Part shown: piece by piece, positions 1-8,097 of the stretch
Position numbering within the stretch: the stretch's first letter is position 1
Layout of the letters: each line of letters begins with the position of its first letter
Assembly: GCF_015864825.1 (NCBI RefSeq)
Contig: NZ_JADYWL010000003.1
Location: 248,001 to 312,000 of the forward strand
Direction of reading: 5' to 3'
Source of the DNA: Psychrobacter sp. NZS113
Lineage (GTDB): Bacteria > Pseudomonadota > Gammaproteobacteria > Pseudomonadales > Moraxellaceae
Length of the DNA stretch: 64,000 nucleotides
Position numbers and translations under genes: made by a program
The notes under the pieces: model-generated
Told to the model about the DNA's origin: nothing
The model's input: only the letters and a program-made list of their open reading frames with translations
Database searches by the model: none

Positions 1-3000
1 TTGGTATATCTTCAGTGCCATAAATCCGCAAGTTTCTAAGCGTTTCATCACCACTTTCAAGTGCCATTGCCTCTTTAACGCCTTTAATTTTCTCCTGTAA
101 CTGTTCATAAGCGGTAAAGGTTCTGCTTGCAGCCTTAACCATTTCCGTTCCCGCAGCTCCTGCGCTGCTGGCTAGACTTCTATGTGATGTGGCCACTCTA
201 TCTACTGACGTTCTAATACGATCATTTGCCGTAACTGCTTGCCCTGCCTTTTCAAACGTGATGCGCCCTTGTTCATCAATGGCAACAGTAACACCACGCT
301 CAGCGGCCATTTTCGCCGTAACTGAATCGATAACACCTTTGTTGGCTGCAATATTGGCTTTTGCTGTTTTCTCAAACACCTCTTCTAACTGCTGAGCTGT
401 CGCTTGTCCGTCTTTTTTGACAATGTTATAAGCATCGGTGTAAGCACCTGCATCTTTAGCGAGCTCCTCACGGGTTTTTAATCCTAAGAAGCCATATGCC
501 TCAGTCACACCATTGATACCATCTTTAAGTATATTGGCCCTTCTTTCTATGCCCTCTAAGCCATCAGCAAGCTCCTGACCAGTGATTTTCCCTTCTTTGT
601 AGAGTTCATTCCATTTAACAATCAATGCTTCAATTTCAACCGTATTGCTAGCTTTATCTGACATTGCAATAAGCGAGTCAACGAGTGCCCCGCCTGCGTC
701 ATAACCTGCCTTTTCTAGGTCGTCAAAGCCACTGACAAGCTCGTTAAGACTGGCGCTAGACTTTACAAACTCTTTAGATAAACCGATACCGACCGCACCT
801 GCCAGCTCGTCAATCTGCTCTTTGGTGCGATCGCTTGCTAAAGTAGACTTATCAGCCTGTGTGACCAATATGCCGCCTGTCTCGGTTGCTTGTACCGCCA
901 AGCCTTGCAATGCTGCTGCCTTCTCAAGCTCGGAGGTGATAATACCGTCATTGTCAGCAATACTCTTGGCCGCATATCTCGCAAAGTTCGCCTCAATCTC
1001 TTTGTAACGCTCATTGGCTAAATTGATACCATAAGCCAAATCCTCACCCGATATTTTACCTTGTGAGCTTAACGCACTAAGAGAAGATATGATGTCATCA
1101 ACAGCACCGATAGTCTGCGCTTTTGGTACCGCATCGGTCAACGACTCACGCATTGATGTGCCAGACTCCTCCGCTTTGATTGCCACTTCAGCAAAGCTTT
1201 GCCCAACACCAAGATAGGCAGCTTGCACGCCTTTTGATGACTTAATAATTAACTCACCTGTCTCGCTGATTGATGCTTGCAGATCTTGCCCTGCTAACTC
1301 AAGCCGCATATCATCAGTGATAATCATATCGTTAGCGGCAATCTTGGCTTCAGCTACTTTGATATATTGCTCTTCCATCGCTTCAGCGGCATAGCTACCT
1401 TTAGCAACCATTTCATCGTAGTTTTTAACGACCTGGACCACTGTCTCATCAAGTCTATCTTGAGCTGTCTTATTCATTTCAGCCCATGCAGCAGCAGACT
1501 TGGATTGAAAGTCCATCATCTTTTGTTCTGAGCGTGCGTATAGCTCTTCCTGCTTGGCAATTAATGCTTCGCCCATTGTCGAGGTTTCACCGTTGAGCTT
1601 AGCAATACCGATCAACACGCTACCAATAATACCGCTGATTGTGCCAAAAACACTGTCAGCTGCGATTGATAGCCCACGTATGCCGTCAATAACTACGCCT
1701 GTAGTTACTGCAAACTGCTGCATAAGCTTTGTGATTAAGCCTACATCATTACCAGCTGCTACCGTGCCACTGATGATAGAGGTTAAGTCACTAAACGCGC
1801 CGTAAATGTCTTTAACGAGAGTGAATAAAGCAGAGGTCTGATCTAATACAAAGTCAAATGACTGTCCGATAGCGGCCATTGTCGCGGGGTCGATATTATC
1901 AATAGCGTCACTAATGTACTGTATGCCCTGCGCCAACCGTCCTGATTGGTTGACTGTTTCGTTTAAGCTACCAACGAGTTCAAACACAGTCGTTTTCATA
2001 TTCTGAACGGAGTTTGCAAAAGTCGTTGGCAGTGTCGCAAACTCATCATTGATGGTTTTAGTTTGTGATCTAACAGCTTCAATGACGACTTCACTTGTTA
2101 ACTTGCCTGCGGCCGCCATTGCTCGCAGTTCGCCTTTGGTCACGCCTAGACCGTCAGCCATTGCTGTAGCTAATCGCGGCGCTTGCTCCATGATTGAGTT
2201 GAATTCTTCACCACGCACTACGCCTGATTGTAAGCCCTGCACAAGCTGAATGATTGCAGCATCAGCACTGGCAGCACTACCACCTGATAACTTGATTGCC
2301 TCGTTGATGGTCTTAGTGACCGACAGTATCTCGCTTTGTGCCAAGCCCAGTGACTCAGATGCTTGGGTGATACGTGAAAAGAGCTCCCCTGTGTTTTCAA
2401 TACTAGTAAAGGTTTCCTTTGCAATATCGGTTACACCTTGAAAGCCTGTGACAAAAGCTGCCCCTTCACCTGTAGCAAGTTTTACCTTTGCTTCCAATGT
2501 GACAAAAGCATCTGACATCTCGATGATTTCAGCGGCACCGATACCGATACCAGCAGCAGCCAGTAGTCCTGCCAATCCCCCCATAGCAGCTCTAAGCTTA
2601 CCAACGTTGCTGCTAAAGTTGTTTGCACTTGTGTCTGTCCTTCTTATTGTGTCATCAACACCATTGAGCTCGCGCTCAAGCCGTCTGATTTGCTCCTCAG
2701 CTGCTCGTGTAGCCCTTTCAATCTCTGCTGCTGGCCTTCCGCTGTTCTGCTGAAAGTTAACCAGTGTACGGTTGATTTGCTCAATCTCACCACGTATCGT
2801 TTCAGGTACTCGGATGTTTGCCATTCGATATAGCGCGTTACGTGCATTGTCTGCACTGGTGCTGGCACGATTCATCGCACCTGCTAACTCATTGGATAGC
2901 GATGTACTGGCTGATCGTGCTTGGTTAAGCTCAGCTTCTAAGCGGTTAACGCTCTGTGCCGCTGTTTCCAAGTCTCTTGGGCTTGCGCCTGTCTGAGCTA

Positions 3001-3352
3001 GGCGTGTGGCTTCAAGGCGTGCTTCTTGTAGATTGGTTTCAAGACGTGCGACATGCTGTGCTGCGCTTTGCATAGCAGTATCAATTTGTTCACGGGTAAG
3101 GTTCGCGCCAGCACCCATCTGTCTTAATTGGTCTGCCGCTGTTTTTATCTCACTTGTGAGCCTGTCTGCACTCACGTTGCCAAGGCCAGTTAATAAACCT
3201 TGCGCGCGGTCTGTGTCGGTTGCCAGTTGCGCCAGATTGCGTTCTACTGACTCTGTGAACTGACTGAATCGATCACGCGCCTGGTTAACACCAGCATTGA
3301 AATTCTCGTTAAGTAATCGCAACTGTACGCTGAAATCTAAATCACCTGCCAT
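1..3352 (-). CDS. phage tail tape measure protein, C-terminus beyond the window
   Basis: A reading frame with no stop runs from an ATG at 3352 to the left edge, giving 1117 visible residues. The start has a strong AGGAG eight bases upstream. The first 230 or so residues are rich in Ala, Gln, Arg and Glu and look coiled-coil, with many heptad-like ETNLQEARLEATRLAQ-type stretches. At about 245-300 there is a hydrophobic Gly/Ala segment (GGLAGLLAAAGIGIGA), followed by a region typical of the tape-measure N-terminal domain (SGVVRGEEFNSIMEQAPRL). A second hydrophobic stretch lies near 540-600, and then long helical repeats. Tape measure proteins set tail length in siphophages and myophages and line the tail tube. 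Other tail genes would be expected to the left. Unusually, no tail chaperone, tube or head gene precedes it; an unknown gene and the integrase do. Plus-strand reading frames inside it are antisense shadows. Confidence 0.9.
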   Translation of the reverse strand, partial: MAGDLDFSVQLRLLNENFNAGVNQARDRFSQFTESVERNLAQLATDTDRAQGLLTGLGNVSADRLTSEIKTAADQLRQMGAGANLTREQIDTAMQSAAQHVARLETNLQEARLEATRLAQTGASPRDLETAAQSVNRLEAELNQARSASTSLSNELAGAMNRASTSADNARNALYRMANIRVPETIRGEIEQINRTLVNFQQNSGRPAAEIERATRAAEEQIRRLERELNGVDDTIRRTDTSANNFSSNVGKLRAAMGGLAGLLAAAGIGIGAAEIIEMSDAFVTLEAKVKLATGEGAAFVTGFQGVTDIAKETFTSIENTGELFSRITQASESLGLAQSEILSVTKTINEAIKLSGGSAASADAAIIQLVQGLQSGVVRGEEFNSIMEQAPRLATAMADGLGVTKGELRAMAAAGKLTSEVVIEAVRSQTKTINDEFATLPTTFANSVQNMKTTVFELVGSLNETVNQSGRLAQGIQYISDAIDNIDPATMAAIGQSFDFVLDQTSALFTLVKDIYGAFSDLTSIISGTVAAGNDVGLITKLMQQFAVTTGVVIDGIRGLSIAADSVFGTISGIIGSVLIGIAKLNGETSTMGEALIAKQEELYARSEQKMMDFQSKSAAAWAEMNKTAQDRLDETVVQVVKNYDEMVAKGSYAAEAMEEQYIKVAEAKIAANDMIITDDMRLELAGQDLQASISETGELIIKSSKGVQAAYLGVGQSFAEVAIKAEESGTSMRESLTDAVPKAQTIGAVDDIISSLSALSSQGKISGEDLAYGINLANERYKEIEANFARYAAKSIADNDGIITSELEKAAALQGLAVQATETGGILVTQADKSTLASDRTKEQIDELAGAVGIGLSKEFVKSSASLNELVSGFDDLEKAGYDAGGALVDSLIAMSDKASNTVEIEALIVKWNELYKEGKITGQELADGLEGIERRANILKDGINGVTEAYGFLGLKTREELAKDAGAYTDAYNIVKKDGQATAQQLEEVFEKTAKANIAANKGVIDSVTAKMAAERGVTVAIDEQGRITFEKAGQAVTANDRIRTSVDRVATSHRSLASSAGAAGTEMVKAASRTFTAYEQLQEKIKGVKEAMALESGDETLRNLRIYGTEDIP

Positions 3353-3415
3353 TTTGATAACTCCTGAGCTGTACTGTTAATTAGAGTTATCATTATGTTG
3401 TAAGCACTAGGGGCC

Positions 3416-3457
3416 AGCATCCCAGCTGATATGCAGGTTTATACCAGTTGGGATGCT
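3416..3457. repeat. 13-bp inverted repeat (hairpin) between tape measure gene and upstream unknown gene
   Basis: AGCATCCCAGCTG and CAGTTGGGATGCT form a 13-bp stem with one G-U pair and a 16-base loop. It lies 39 bp past the stop of the upstream unknown gene and 64 bp before the tape measure start, both on the minus strand. No T-run follows it on the minus strand, so it is a weak terminator at best. It could act as an mRNA-stability or attenuation hairpin. Confidence 0.6.
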
Positions 3458-3496
3458 AATTTTATTTTAAAATAGCATGCTTGATTTGCTATCTAA

Positions 3497-5263
3497 TTAC
3501 GCTTTTTTTGCGTCTTTAAATACCTTACCAGCAGTTTCAAAGCACTCTTTTAATTCTGTTTCTATTTCGTTTATATTTTCTTGCAAGCCATCCTTTCCTT
3601 CTTTAAGGCGTTGTGCGACTTTGGTTTTTGCCTGCCCCCATATCGAGTAATTCACTATCTCATTGATAATGTCGTTCTGGCTTGAAAAAGGGGGCTTTTT
3701 ATCTACATCAACCCCATTCTCTTTAATATAACCTCTTGGCTTGCTAGTTAATAATTCTAATAATAATCCTATGGTCACTAAGTAAGCTTTCTGATTAGAT
3801 TGATTTACTCTAACGTTACTTTTCTGACTTGGTTTTTCAGTTCCTCTTGGTTGTTTAGATAGTATTTCATACTCCAACCTCAGCTCTTCATAGTCCTCTG
3901 CAAGCTGCTCAATCTCTTTATCTTTTTCTTTATTCTCGTCAAAGACAACGGACACAACTCCCATTATCTCATCTCTAATCCTATCTAGTGGATCATCCTC
4001 GTCATCAAGATATTCAACTAGATCATCATTAAAACCTTCGTAGATAAAATTAGAGCGTGCTAGCCAGCACTTAACCTCTCCAGATGGGATTTGTCCTTTA
4101 TCATTGAAGACTGTTAGCAAACGAGCATCTATTGCGGTGTCTACCATTTCCTTATATAGCTTATAATCGTCATCAGTATGATAATTCTCCCCTACTGGGT
4201 TATGGTTTGAAATCAGACAAGCGATATGGTGGGCTGTCAATAACGGATAGCCAATTAGTAATTTCCGATACTTTCCTAGCTCTATAGGAGACGTTGTATT
4301 TTCAATAACTGAGCTGTTTTGCATGCTTTCTACAGCTATAAGTTCTTTTTGCAGGTCTGCAACTTGCTGCTGTAGGATTAAAACCTGCTCAGAGTCTTGT
4401 TGTTGAGGGTTATCAAAAAACGGGAGGCTATAATACGGGGGGAGTTGAGTATGACTTGAACCCTGCGTACCTATCAGGTCGCCTAGTTCATGCCCTATGC
4501 TACCTAGGTAGTCGCCAAGTTCGTGAGCGCTAATACTAGTATTTTCAAGATCAACATGAGTCTTAGTGTCACCACCGTATGTGGTTACTGTCCGAGTATG
4601 CAAGTCCATTTCTTCAATCTTGTTATTAAGCGCTTCTGCTGAAAAATACTGCAGTAAGGTTTCAAATTTACCGCAAACACTTTCGTCATAATCGTTTTTA
4701 TTGTGAATATAGCTATTGTTTGCAGTGGTGGTTATGTCAGCCAAATCGATATGAAGAATCAAGGCAGCCACTTGGGGTAAGGTGTACTCCGCAACATAGC
4801 TGGCAAGACTGTTGTTTCCTTGTGGACTTGTGGCTTCCTCGCTTGCTGCATCAGGCTCCAAAAATCCCAAATAACCATCTAAAGGTGCAAAACTTAAAAG
4901 CTCTGATACCTTAAAGTGTATAAGAGATCCTGTGCTAAACAACCTCATTAAATTCTGCTCTGCCTCGGTGGTTAGCGCATCAAGGCTATCTTTGTCCGTA
5001 AGAACCCAATCAAGATTATCTTGTGGTATTGCAGACCTAACACTCTCTAAGAAAAAATAAATAGTCTCTCGGGAATCTTTATTAGGCAACATCTCACATC
5101 TCGAACCTAGTGAAAATATATTTAGAGTGTCAAAACCTGTGCTGACTAGGTACTCAATAACGTCATAAAGTGGCTCGTTATTAGCACTAGATAAACCATA
5201 TAGAAGGTCAGGAAAGACAATGTGACTCTTTGTTAGCTTCGAAACTAGATCCTTTAAACGCAT
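3497..5263 (-). CDS. unrecognised 588-residue prophage cargo protein
   Basis: I do not recognise this family with certainty. The chosen start is the ATG at 5263 (MRLKDLVSKL), which has GAGGG seven bases upstream; a GTG six codons earlier also opens the frame but has no good binding site. The protein is acidic and soluble, with no signal peptide or membrane segment. Residues 1-290 look like a folded N-terminal region. About 305-320 is a short Gln/Leu coiled coil, and about 455-480 is a Lys/Glu coiled coil. The C-terminal 120 residues begin with a YLVTIGLLLELL helix and a PPFSSQNDIINEI segment. This resembles, from memory, the tail of poorly annotated proteins common beside integrases in Moraxellaceae islands. 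It lies between an integrase and a tape measure gene, which is a typical cargo position, so a phage-defence or lysogenic-conversion role is possible but is inference only. Confidence 0.85.
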   Translation of the reverse strand: MRLKDLVSKLTKSHIVFPDLLYGLSSANNEPLYDVIEYLVSTGFDTLNIFSLGSRCEMLPNKDSRETIYFFLESVRSAIPQDNLDWVLTDKDSLDALTTEAEQNLMRLFSTGSLIHFKVSELLSFAPLDGYLGFLEPDAASEEATSPQGNNSLASYVAEYTLPQVAALILHIDLADITTTANNSYIHNKNDYDESVCGKFETLLQYFSAEALNNKIEEMDLHTRTVTTYGGDTKTHVDLENTSISAHELGDYLGSIGHELGDLIGTQGSSHTQLPPYYSLPFFDNPQQQDSEQVLILQQQVADLQKELIAVESMQNSSVIENTTSPIELGKYRKLLIGYPLLTAHHIACLISNHNPVGENYHTDDDYKLYKEMVDTAIDARLLTVFNDKGQIPSGEVKCWLARSNFIYEGFNDDLVEYLDDEDDPLDRIRDEIMGVVSVVFDENKEKDKEIEQLAEDYEELRLEYEILSKQPRGTEKPSQKSNVRVNQSNQKAYLVTIGLLLELLTSKPRGYIKENGVDVDKKPPFSSQNDIINEIVNYSIWGQAKTKVAQRLKEGKDGLQENINEIETELKECFETAGKVFKDAKKA

Positions 5264-5267
5264 ACTT

Positions 5268-5370
5268 ACACCCTCACACACACCCTTAAAAATAGAAGAA
5301 GGTGCAAGGCAGTGCCAGCCTGAGGGTGTGTAAAACGGCTGGCGTTCGGGTAATTAGTCCTAGCCTTGCA
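5268..5370 (-). promoter_or_regulatory. candidate structured leader that can occlude the Shine-Dalgarno of the downstream gene
   Basis: Read on the minus strand, the leader holds an outer 8-bp stem (TGCAAGGC at 5370-5363 with GCCTTGCA at 5310-5303) and an inner 7-bp stem (GCCAGCC at 5343-5337 with GGCTGGC at 5320-5314). The 16-base inner loop, GTTTTACACACCCTCA, contains ACACCCTCA. That nonamer is a perfect complement of TGAGGGTGT at 5276-5268, which is the ribosome binding site of the 3497-5263 gene. Loop-to-SD pairing would form a pseudoknot that hides the site. All pairings are seen in the sequence; the regulatory role is inference. Confidence 0.45.
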
Positions 5371-5389
5371 TAGTAGTTAAAGCATGATG

Positions 5390-6631
5390 TTAGCCATGCT
5401 TTTGTGTTTGTTGTTTGAAGCTGGCATGAATGACGTTATCTAACTTGCCTGCATAAGCATCATCAATGAAGTTTGCCCATTGGTGCATCATGTCTATTCT
5501 GTATGGTAGGTGCTGAGCACCGTTGTAGGCTGCGCTGATTTTATTTTCCCTATCATGTGCCAGCTGCAGCTCTATCGCTTCGTGCATAAATTCTTTTTCA
5601 TGTAATGTAGTGCTGGCAAGACCACGGAAGCCATGACCAGTCATGCGACCTTTATAGCCCATTCTCCATAAGGCAGTAATGAACGCATTTTGACTGTAAG
5701 GCTTACGTGTTGAGGTATTAAAGAAAACGTATTGATTCGAAAATCCTAACTCTTTGATCTGCTCCAATATAGCCATTGCTTGTGGCGCCAATGGCACAAT
5801 ATGCAAACGATTAGCTTTCATCTTCTCAGCAGGTATTCGCCATAGACCGTGTTTATAGTCAATCTCTGACCACTCCATAAAGCGGAGCTCACTGGTACGT
5901 ACAAACGTATAGCACATGAACCATAAGCCCAACTTGACCAGTAAATCACCCTCATAGGCGTTAATGTCCTGAAGTAGCTTAGGTAGCTGTTGAGAGGTTA
6001 CACGGCTGTGGTGCACAGTTTTACGAGGTTTGATAGCTTCTGCAAGGTCGGTAGCGGGATTATGAATTGCAAGTCCGTTACGTATAGCGTGTTTGAATAT
6101 TTGACCCACCTCCCTAATAGTACGCTTCGCCATTTCGCCAGCGCCACGTGCCTCTACTGCCTTACCAATAGCTAAGACATCAGGTGCGGTTATGTCATCT
6201 ATATTCTTTTGGCCAATAGAAGGCTTAATATCACGCATGTATGCGGAGTAATTACGGGAGAAGGTACTTTCTGCTAGGTAGGTTTTACGTTCGGCATACC
6301 AATCTTGTGCGACTGTATCAAATATCTTTTTACCGTCTTGGCTGGCTTGCTGCTCTTTCTTGTGGTCTTTCGGATTCACACCATCAGCTATTAAACGTTT
6401 AATCTCAATATTGCGCTGGCGTGCATTTTGAAGGCTCATTACTGGATAGGTGCCAATAGTGAGAGTTTGCTGCTTACCTTGCCAGCGGTAAGCACTGATC
6501 CATGACTTAACACCTGTATAACGAACCCATAATTGCAGCCCGTTACCGTCACTGTGTTTGTCAGGTCGCTTAGTATCAATGGAAATACTACTAGGCTGTA
6601 GCTTATTGATAGCGGTATGGGTTAGGGGCAT
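5390..6631 (-). CDS. int: P4-type tyrosine-recombinase integrase
   Basis: This is a 413-residue site-specific recombinase that would integrate and excise the element at the ssrA 3' end, whose CCA lies 164 bp from its start. The N-terminal 95 residues form the arm-binding domain of the P4 family (DUF4102 type: DGNGLQLWVRYTG, LTIGTYPVMSLQNAR). The core-binding domain covers about 105-195. The catalytic domain shows the first Arg in FVRTSELRFMEW, the HxxR box in HGFRGLASTTLHE, and the distal His and nucleophilic Tyr in LAHDRENKISAAYNGA. All key residues are present, so it is probably active. Length is normal. AAGGA lies seven bases before the ATG and overlaps a palindromic TTGGTATT cluster, which suggests autoregulation. 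It points towards the element interior, in the same direction as the cargo and tail genes. Confidence 0.96.
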   Translation of the reverse strand: MPLTHTAINKLQPSSISIDTKRPDKHSDGNGLQLWVRYTGVKSWISAYRWQGKQQTLTIGTYPVMSLQNARQRNIEIKRLIADGVNPKDHKKEQQASQDGKKIFDTVAQDWYAERKTYLAESTFSRNYSAYMRDIKPSIGQKNIDDITAPDVLAIGKAVEARGAGEMAKRTIREVGQIFKHAIRNGLAIHNPATDLAEAIKPRKTVHHSRVTSQQLPKLLQDINAYEGDLLVKLGLWFMCYTFVRTSELRFMEWSEIDYKHGLWRIPAEKMKANRLHIVPLAPQAMAILEQIKELGFSNQYVFFNTSTRKPYSQNAFITALWRMGYKGRMTGHGFRGLASTTLHEKEFMHEAIELQLAHDRENKISAAYNGAQHLPYRIDMMHQWANFIDDAYAGKLDNVIHASFKQQTQKHG

Positions 6632-6644
6632 GGGTCTATCCTTT

Positions 6645-6693
6645 GTTGGTATTGTCCATGTTGGTATTGCTCAATACCAACAATAATACCAAC
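6645..6693. promoter_or_regulatory. palindromic cluster of four TTGGTATT boxes upstream of int
   Basis: GTTGGTATTG (6660-6669) and CAATACCAAC (6672-6681) form a perfect 10-bp inverted repeat with a 2-bp centre. A further TGTTGGTATTG (6645-6654) and AATACCAAC (6685-6693) flank it, giving two boxes in each orientation. The set lies 14-62 bp before the int start, next to its ribosome binding site. It could be an operator for integrase autorepression, a repressor or excisionase site, or arm-type integrase sites near the attachment site. Confidence 0.6.
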
Positions 6694-6746
6694 ATTCTAT
6701 ATGGAACGCCATAGGACGGGATAGAACTTAATACCTGAAAAACGCC

Positions 6747-6783
6747 CAAAATAAAGGGCTAACCGTCTATGACGGTCAGCCCT
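6747..6783 (-). terminator. rho-independent terminator after tmRNA
   Basis: On the minus strand a 13-bp stem (AGGGCTGACCGTC / GACGGTTAGCCCT, one G-U pair) with a 3-base loop is followed by TTTATTTT. It starts 12 bp past the tmRNA CCA end. It therefore lies on the element side of the presumed integration site, so the element appears to supply the terminator. Confidence 0.85.
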
Positions 6784-6830
6784 GTATCGTTGTTTGGTGG
6801 AGATGGCGGGAGTTGAACCCGCGTCCGCCA
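6783..6830. other. presumed attachment site at the 3' end of ssrA
   Basis: The int gene lies directly beyond the 3' end of ssrA, a classic integration site for P4-type integrases, where the crossover usually falls in the T-arm/acceptor part of the tRNA-like domain. The boundary is approximate because the matching direct repeat at the other end of the element is outside the window. Confidence 0.45.
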
Positions 6831-7153
6831 GCATTACGCTCATGAATCTACATGTTTAGTTTCTGTCTTTAATTTTAGTCTGCACCGATCCGACAGTCAG
6901 GATGGATTAGCCGATTCTCTACTTTTGAACCCAAGCGATTGAGACAATCCCTTGTGGCGAGCCTACATGCGGACGCTTCAACTTAGTTGACCAACTGTAG
7001 GTGATCAGCAACTTAGTAAGCAGGGTTTAAGCTGCTAGAGCGTAATTTTCGTCGTTTGCGACTATAACAATATATGTTGGATTAACGAGAGGACATATAC
7101 TCTCGACATGCATCATTGAGTTTCATTACCAGCGTCGAAGCCAGAACATCCCC
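6795..7153 (-). ncRNA. ssrA: tmRNA (transfer-messenger RNA)
   Basis: This is the 359-base ribosome-rescue RNA. The 5' end GGGGATGTTCTGGCTTCGAC (7153 downward) pairs with the 3' end ...ATCTCCACCA (to 6795) to form the alanine tRNA-like acceptor stem. The T-arm GGGTTCAACTCCC is present. The tag reading frame runs 7059-7027: GCA resume codon, then ANDENYALAA and TAA, essentially the E. coli tag. Trans-translation by tmRNA with SmpB frees stalled ribosomes and marks the nascent peptide for ClpXP. The gene is intact despite the adjacent integrated element, which has rebuilt its 3' end. Confidence 0.98.
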
Positions 7154-7166
7154 AATAAGGTCGACT

Positions 7167-7196
7167 ATTATATAGTAGGTTGTGGGTAGGTTTCAA
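7167..7196 (-). promoter_or_regulatory. sigma-70 promoter of ssrA
   Basis: On the minus strand, TTGAAA (7196-7191) and TATAAT (7172-7167) are separated by 18 bp. The -10 ends 13 bp before the mature tmRNA 5' end, which leaves a short leader for RNase P processing. Confidence 0.75.
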
Positions 7197-7238
7197 CCTT
7201 TATAAGGCCTGTATTACATTACGTTACAGCTCAACTGT

Positions 7239-7910
7239 CTAAGCAAGTACTGCGTTCAACCATGTACCAATCGCTTGAATCTGCGGCATACATACTTGAT
7301 GTGCCATTGGATAAGTATGATATGCCACGTTATAGCCTTTATCAGACAATAATTGCTGTGCTTGCTCACCCAAAACAACAGGAACTACCGGATCATGACT
7401 ACCATGTTCGATTAAAATAGGCATGTCTTTGTTAGCAGCACTATAGTCGATGTTATCGTTCGTCGCCAAATAGGTCGAGAGTGTCATCAATCCTGCCAAA
7501 CGCTCTGGATAACCAAGCGCTACGTGATAAGCCACTGCCCCGCCCTGCGAAAACCCTGCAATGACGATATGCTCAGGCGAGACACCGCGCTCAACCTCAC
7601 GGCTGATCAAATCATTGATTTGTTGGGCAGACTCTTCAATTTGTGCGACATCGATTTTACGTTCTAGACTCATCTCTAAAATATCGTACCATGCTGGCAT
7701 GACCATACCGCCATTCACCGTCACTGCACGCTTTGGTGCATGTGGGAAAATAAATCGTACAGCCATATCATCAGCCAAGCCTAGCTGCGGTACCACAGGC
7801 TCAAAATCGTGACCACTGGCACCTAAGCCATGAAGCCAAATGACAGCACGGTTGATGGTTTTTTGGCTAGGGTTATGCTCAACGATAACAGTGTCTAAAT
7901 AGTCAGTCAT
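7239..7910 (-). CDS. alpha/beta-hydrolase carboxylesterase (phospholipase/carboxylesterase family)
   Basis: This is a 223-residue cytoplasmic esterase of the carboxylesterase/acyl-thioesterase family (related to EstB and YpfH), acting on short acyl esters or lysophospholipids. The catalytic triad is visible: Ser121 in GFSQGG, Asp in HGSHDPVVP, and His in MAHQVC. The oxyanion-region motif HGLGASGHDF is near residue 30. The length fits the family, which is normally about 215-225 residues. There is no signal peptide. The gene stands alone between tmRNA and a secreted glycerophosphodiesterase on the other strand. The exact substrate cannot be told from sequence. Confidence 0.93.
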   Translation of the reverse strand: MTDYLDTVIVEHNPSQKTINRAVIWLHGLGASGHDFEPVVPQLGLADDMAVRFIFPHAPKRAVTVNGGMVMPAWYDILEMSLERKIDVAQIEESAQQINDLISREVERGVSPEHIVIAGFSQGGAVAYHVALGYPERLAGLMTLSTYLATNDNIDYSAANKDMPILIEHGSHDPVVPVVLGEQAQQLLSDKGYNVAYHTYPMAHQVCMPQIQAIGTWLNAVLA

Positions 7911-8097
7911 GACTGATCCTTAATGTAGTTTTGATAGCTTAGTTTTGATAGTTTAGTTTTAAAAATTGGGAGTGAAATATTTTTGTAACAATTGCTTGCC
8001 TGTCATCATCTTTTAAAGATTATCGGGTAACTTAAAGGATGAATCAATGACCGCAATGTTGTACTTATTATTTTCACTTTTTGTAGGGACAGTTTAC

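Noticed and set aside
189..3263. Several plus-strand frames of 60-100 codons across the first 3.3 kb
   Set aside because: They are antisense to the tape measure frame, which is open for 1117 codons with a strong ribosome site and clear family motifs.
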